Part shown: in pieces, positions 4,451 to 6,967 of the stretch
Layout of the letters: the number at the start of each line of letters is the position of its first letter
Numbering within the stretch: the first letter of the stretch is position 1
Assembly: GCA_021158305.1 (NCBI GenBank)
Contig: JAGGUU010000051.1
Coordinates: forward strand, 1 to 6,967
Length of the DNA: 6,967 nucleotides
Origin: Candidatus Bathyarchaeota archaeon
GTDB taxonomy: Archaea > Thermoproteota > Bathyarchaeia > Bathyarchaeales > DTEX01
Direction of reading: 5' to 3'
Notes under the pieces: model-generated
The model's input: only the letters and a program-made list of their open reading frames with translations
Told to the model about the DNA's origin: nothing
The model's database searches: none
Position numbers and translations under genes: made by a program

Positions 4451-6397
4451 TTAGCCTCCTAGGGATTTATCTTTTCCAATCACCTTTTTTAGGAGCTGCG
4501 AGGAAGTCTTTCTCCACTCCTTAAGTATGCTCTCGCCGCTTTCTTCTGTAGCAATACTTGCGCGGATGTCAGGAGCAGATAATATCTTTTCAGCTGTTTC
4601 GCTCTCTAAAGGCTTCTTCCCTTCTATGCTCTCCGGCGGAATCTTTGGCTTCAGATTCCTGTCCAAGTATCCCTTCTTTACAAGGCTATCAATCACTTTT
4701 TCAACCTCTGAGGGATCTAGCATAAGCCTTAGACAAATCTCCTCCTGAGATCCGCATTTATAAGCAGCCTTTAGAACCTTTGACTCTATTGATGTCAGGC
4801 TATGTGATTTAAGAGGCTTCGCAGGAGGCTTTTTTGATTCCTCAAGCATTCTTATGCGTTCTTCCAAACGTTTAAAGATCTCATCGCTTATGCCTGAAGG
4901 CTTGGCAACCACCGTCTGAGGCGAAGAAACTATCCTAACTGGAAGAGAAGGCTTCGCCTCCAAGCTTCGAGGCTGCGATGCAGTCCTAGCGACTTCCCTC
5001 TCTTCCACAATCTCTGAGGAAACCTCTTCAAGCCGGAACCTCCTCCAGTCATGATAATCTTTCTCCCAGAGAAATTCATGCTTCTTAAGTGCGACTACAG
5101 CTTTAGCTGCACGCATATCATAGTCTCCGATGAGGGATGGGTTGATGTTTCCGATGACTAAGTAGGCATTCGAAAGAATCTCGGGCATAAGCTTTCTAGC
5201 GCTTGTTAGGATAACCTGTATGTTTGAATGTCTCCCCCTAGTGACGACGCTGAAAACATCATATCTGTCAGCATCCTCAACTATTAGGAGAATCGGCGTT
5301 TTCCATCTCACTTGCGTCATCTTTTTTAGAAACTCGCTTATAATGAGTGCTTCTACATTGCTGTCGGTCATGTTCGGCCTAATTGCAACATGCTCATTTG
5401 ATTGCATTATGTGATCTATCATTTTATTGATGATGCTCTCTATATCCCCCCAGATGTTAAAGGTTATAAACGTCTTGAAGAGATCGTTATCAACCTTTGG
5501 AATAGTCTTGTCATAATTTACAATGAATTGCTTGAATGGATACTCTCTGTGAGAATCAATCACTACTATCTTCTTTTTATCGGCCAGCCGAGGAATTATA
5601 TAATTCTTAATCAGATATGTCTTTCCATATCTTGTCGGAGCGTAAAGATACATGTGGCCGATTTCAGGGTCTAAGACCTCAAAGGGAATCTCAATTTCTC
5701 TAGGAGTTTTCTCCTCGATGCGGGATGGTTTGGGAATATGCTTGGCAGGAATCTCCGGAGATCTTTCTTCAACTTTAGGCTTAGAAGGTTCCTTCTCAAC
5801 TTTCTTCGGTGTTGTGATTTTTTCCTCTTCTTTCATCTCTGGCGGTAATGTGATTATCGAGGAGCCTGAAAGTATCCTCCGATTTATTTTAGCATTCGGC
5901 CCGATTCTGACGGTCTTCTCTGTCGATACAGCTTCAACAACCGCGTTCTCTTCAAGGATTATATCCTTAAGCGAATCAACTATTCCCTTCACTCTACAGT
6001 CCTTTCCTATCCGTATTCTCCCTTCAGATAAGACATGTCCCTCAACAACTGTGGATTCTCCAAGTTCAACATTGCCGAAGGCCTTAACACTCCCGTATAT
6101 ATGGGTCCTCTTTCCAACCTTAAGGTCTCCCTGAACAATCAAGTGATTATTTATTACCGTCTCATTCGGTATGACGACGTTGCCAGTGATGCGGATGATG
6201 TCACCTGGAACTTTCATACGTGCCTCCATATTGGCTCGTTCAATTCTTGGAATATCCTTTACGTCTGGAGGTTCCTCATATGTTGTCTGCTCAGGAACCT
6301 CTCTTGGACCTGCATCTTTTCTTTTGAATAGTTCAATGATCGTTGGAATGAACGGAACAATTATGAGTACTAACGGTAATAGCGTCAGCGGGTTCAT
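4451..6397 (-). CDS. Membrane-anchored bactofilin-like beta-helix fused to HerA/FtsK-type ATPase and winged helix
   Basis: This is a 648-residue multidomain protein that I do not recognise as a named family. An N-terminal hydrophobic helix (3-24) is followed by KRK, giving a probable inner anchor. Residues about 64-172 form a beta-helix of the bactofilin (polymer-forming) or hexapeptide type, with rungs of 17-18 residues starting at G90, G108, G126 and K144 that repeat GxLxVGxxxxIxGxV. A Pro/Lys/Glu linker covers 185-240. Residues about 244-460 form a P-loop ATPase: Walker A APTRYGKT (253-260), HerA-like VVIDSHREYPF (278-288), Walker B ILLIVEDAD (369-377), and TRGRHSNIQVILTSAR (386-401) as the sensor and arginine region. 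A second linker with a short coiled coil (503-521) leads to a winged-helix-like segment at about 533-582. The ATG overlaps the preceding glycosyltransferase stop as ATGA, and GGAGGT lies 7 bases upstream. The likely role is a membrane-tethered NTP-driven scaffold or translocase tied to the glycosyltransferase; that is inference. Confidence 0.85.
   Translation of the reverse strand: MNPLTLLPLVLIIVPFIPTIIELFKRKDAGPREVPEQTTYEEPPDVKDIPRIERANMEARMKVPGDIIRITGNVVIPNETVINNHLIVQGDLKVGKRTHIYGSVKAFGNVELGESTVVEGHVLSEGRIRIGKDCRVKGIVDSLKDIILEENAVVEAVSTEKTVRIGPNAKINRRILSGSSIITLPPEMKEEEKITTPKKVEKEPSKPKVEERSPEIPAKHIPKPSRIEEKTPREIEIPFEVLDPEIGHMYLYAPTRYGKTYLIKNYIIPRLADKKKIVVIDSHREYPFKQFIVNYDKTIPKVDNDLFKTFITFNIWGDIESIINKMIDHIMQSNEHVAIRPNMTDSNVEALIISEFLKKMTQVRWKTPILLIVEDADRYDVFSVVTRGRHSNIQVILTSARKLMPEILSNAYLVIGNINPSLIGDYDMRAAKAVVALKKHEFLWEKDYHDWRRFRLEEVSSEIVEEREVARTASQPRSLEAKPSLPVRIVSSPQTVVAKPSGISDEIFKRLEERIRMLEESKKPPAKPLKSHSLTSIESKVLKAAYKCGSQEEICLRLMLDPSEVEKVIDSLVKKGYLDRNLKPKIPPESIEGKKPLESETAEKILSAPDIRASIATEESGESILKEWRKTSSQLLKKVIGKDKSLGG
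4455..4460 (-). promoter_or_regulatory. Perfect AGGAGG SD inside the ATPase 3' end
   Basis: The last codons of the ATPase gene (CTA GGA GGC TAA) contain AGGAGG, 8 bases from the ATG at 4446. It is the best reason to treat the 29-codon frame as translated. Confidence 0.65.
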
Positions 6398-6967
6398 AGC
6401 AGTAACCTCCCGTTACCATTTAATCGTTTTCCATTTCTTCCATTTCCATTAATGTAATTGTGCCCATTGCCATTATGAAACGTATGATTCCATCCATGTT
6501 TGTTATTTCTCGCTATGAGCAGATCTATTGCAGCCTTTGTGCAGCAGAAAACCATTATGAAGAAAGCGAACCACAAGGCTGGAAGCAACCATACAATTCT
6601 CTTTCTATTATCCATGTAAGCTCCTGACCCAACCTCGAAGAATGGGGCGAAGTTTCCAACGGCGCTATACGTAAAGATTGAAAGCGTATAGAAGTAGTAT
6701 CTGGCAAGATCCGTTGTGAAGAAAAGGTTTTCGTGAGATAGATATGCGCCTACGCCGACTATCCAAGCGACGAGAACCATAACTGGCATGAAGTATATGC
6801 ATAGGAGAAGAGTAAGCTCGATCTTCTCGTATATTGATAAATGCTTAGCTCGGATTACATCTTTCAGATGCTTTAGTGCACATTGCATATGTCCCTTAGC
6901 CCATCTGTAACGCTGATTCCAATAAGCCCTCCAGCTTGACACGGCTTCCTCATAAGACTCCGCATCA
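6394..6967 (-). CDS. Family 2 membrane glycosyltransferase, C-terminal part (5' end outside the window)
   Basis: This is the C-terminal 191 codons of a processive-type GT2 (cellulose/hyaluronan synthase-like), an enzyme that joins sugars from nucleotide-sugar donors at the inner membrane face and often exports the chain. The frame is open to the right edge, so the GTG at 6942 is not a real start. In visible numbering (first whole codon = 1) the signature QRYRW at 18-22, followed by AKGHMQ, is the QxxRW acceptor-site motif plus its usual RWxxGxxQ extension. The catalytic DxD and TED parts lie outside the window. Membrane segments follow at about 49-74, 89-111 and 125-150, separated by short polar loops. 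The last 38 residues (153-190) are a hydrophilic tail rich in Asn, Gly and His with seven Asn-Gly pairs, not usual for the family. The stop TGA overlaps the ATG of the fusion ATPase, so the two are probably translated together. The sugar is unknown. Confidence 0.9.
   Translation of the reverse strand, partial: DAESYEEAVSSWRAYWNQRYRWAKGHMQCALKHLKDVIRAKHLSIYEKIELTLLLCIYFMPVMVLVAWIVGVGAYLSHENLFFTTDLARYYFYTLSIFTYSAVGNFAPFFEVGSGAYMDNRKRIVWLLPALWFAFFIMVFCCTKAAIDLLIARNNKHGWNHTFHNGNGHNYINGNGRNGKRLNGNGRLLL
6405..6410 (-). promoter_or_regulatory. SD of the fusion ATPase inside the glycosyltransferase gene
   Basis: GGAGGT, within gggaggtta, lies 7 bases before the ATG at 6397 and encodes part of the last residues of the glycosyltransferase. 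Together with the ATGA overlap it indicates translational coupling, so start choice for the ATPase is secure. Confidence 0.7.
6407..6475 (-). repeat. Short AATGG-type repeats coding for the Asn-Gly tail
   Basis: Imperfect repeats of AATGG (seen as CCATT on the plus strand) recur at irregular 6-15 base spacing and encode the Asn-Gly pairs of the glycosyltransferase tail. Third-position changes (AAT GGC, AAT GGG, AAT GGA, AAT GGT, AAC GGG) show that the peptide pattern is kept while the DNA has drifted. A fresh tandem slip would look more uniform. Confidence 0.6.

Noticed and set aside
5652..6134. 160-codon plus-strand frame
   Set aside because: It lies wholly antisense to the beta-helix and linker region of the fusion ATPase, is rich in Ser/Thr/Pro as expected for a shadow of Glu/Lys/Ile codons, and has no SD.
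6940..6942. GTG as the start of the glycosyltransferase
   Set aside because: The frame stays open upstream to the window edge, and the QxxRW motif lies only nine residues after the GTG, so the catalytic domain must be further upstream.

Overview
This window looks like a piece of an archaeal chromosome. The promoters that can be seen are TATA-type A/T boxes, and strong Shine-Dalgarno (SD) sites of the GGAGG or GGTGA type sit next to several starts. At least one start is TTG. The small heat-shock protein has the N-terminal organisation seen in archaeal Hsp20 proteins, and transcripts appear to end in T-rich tracts. Base composition is moderate. Bathyarchaeia or another Thermoproteota lineage is a reasonable guess, but nothing here fixes the phylum. 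No rRNA, tRNA, CRISPR, insertion sequence or phage gene is visible.

Layout: positions 2-982 hold two plus-strand genes, the 3' end of an unrecognised helical protein and a MarC/SnatA-type membrane protein. From 1010 to the right edge every gene is on the minus strand. In order of transcription (right to left) these are: (i) the C-terminal part of a membrane glycosyltransferase 2 (QxxRW motif, three membrane segments, Asn-Gly-rich tail); (ii) a 648-residue membrane-anchored fusion of a bactofilin-like beta-helix, a HerA/FtsK-type P-loop ATPase and a winged-helix-like region; (iii) a 29-codon membrane-peptide ORF behind a perfect AGGAGG; (iv) a sugar phosphate isomerase/epimerase-like TIM barrel; (v) an Hsp20 starting at TTG; (vi) an ArsB/SLC13-type permease; (vii) a small highly charged protein. 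The two strands converge at about 983-1009.

The right third is the most interesting part. The glycosyltransferase and the fusion ATPase overlap by ATGA, and the SD of the ATPase lies inside the last codons of the glycosyltransferase. The SD of the 29-codon ORF lies inside the last codons of the ATPase. This is a tight three-member unit. It suggests that a surface-polysaccharide synthase is made together with a membrane-tethered, possibly self-polymerising ATPase. The order membrane anchor, linker, motor, winged helix resembles FtsK, but a beta-helix scaffold has been inserted. I do not recognise this as a named system; its function is inference.

The middle and left parts look like ordinary metabolism, stress and transport genes in short units. 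Hsp20 has its own compact promoter. The permease and the small charged protein form a two-gene unit.
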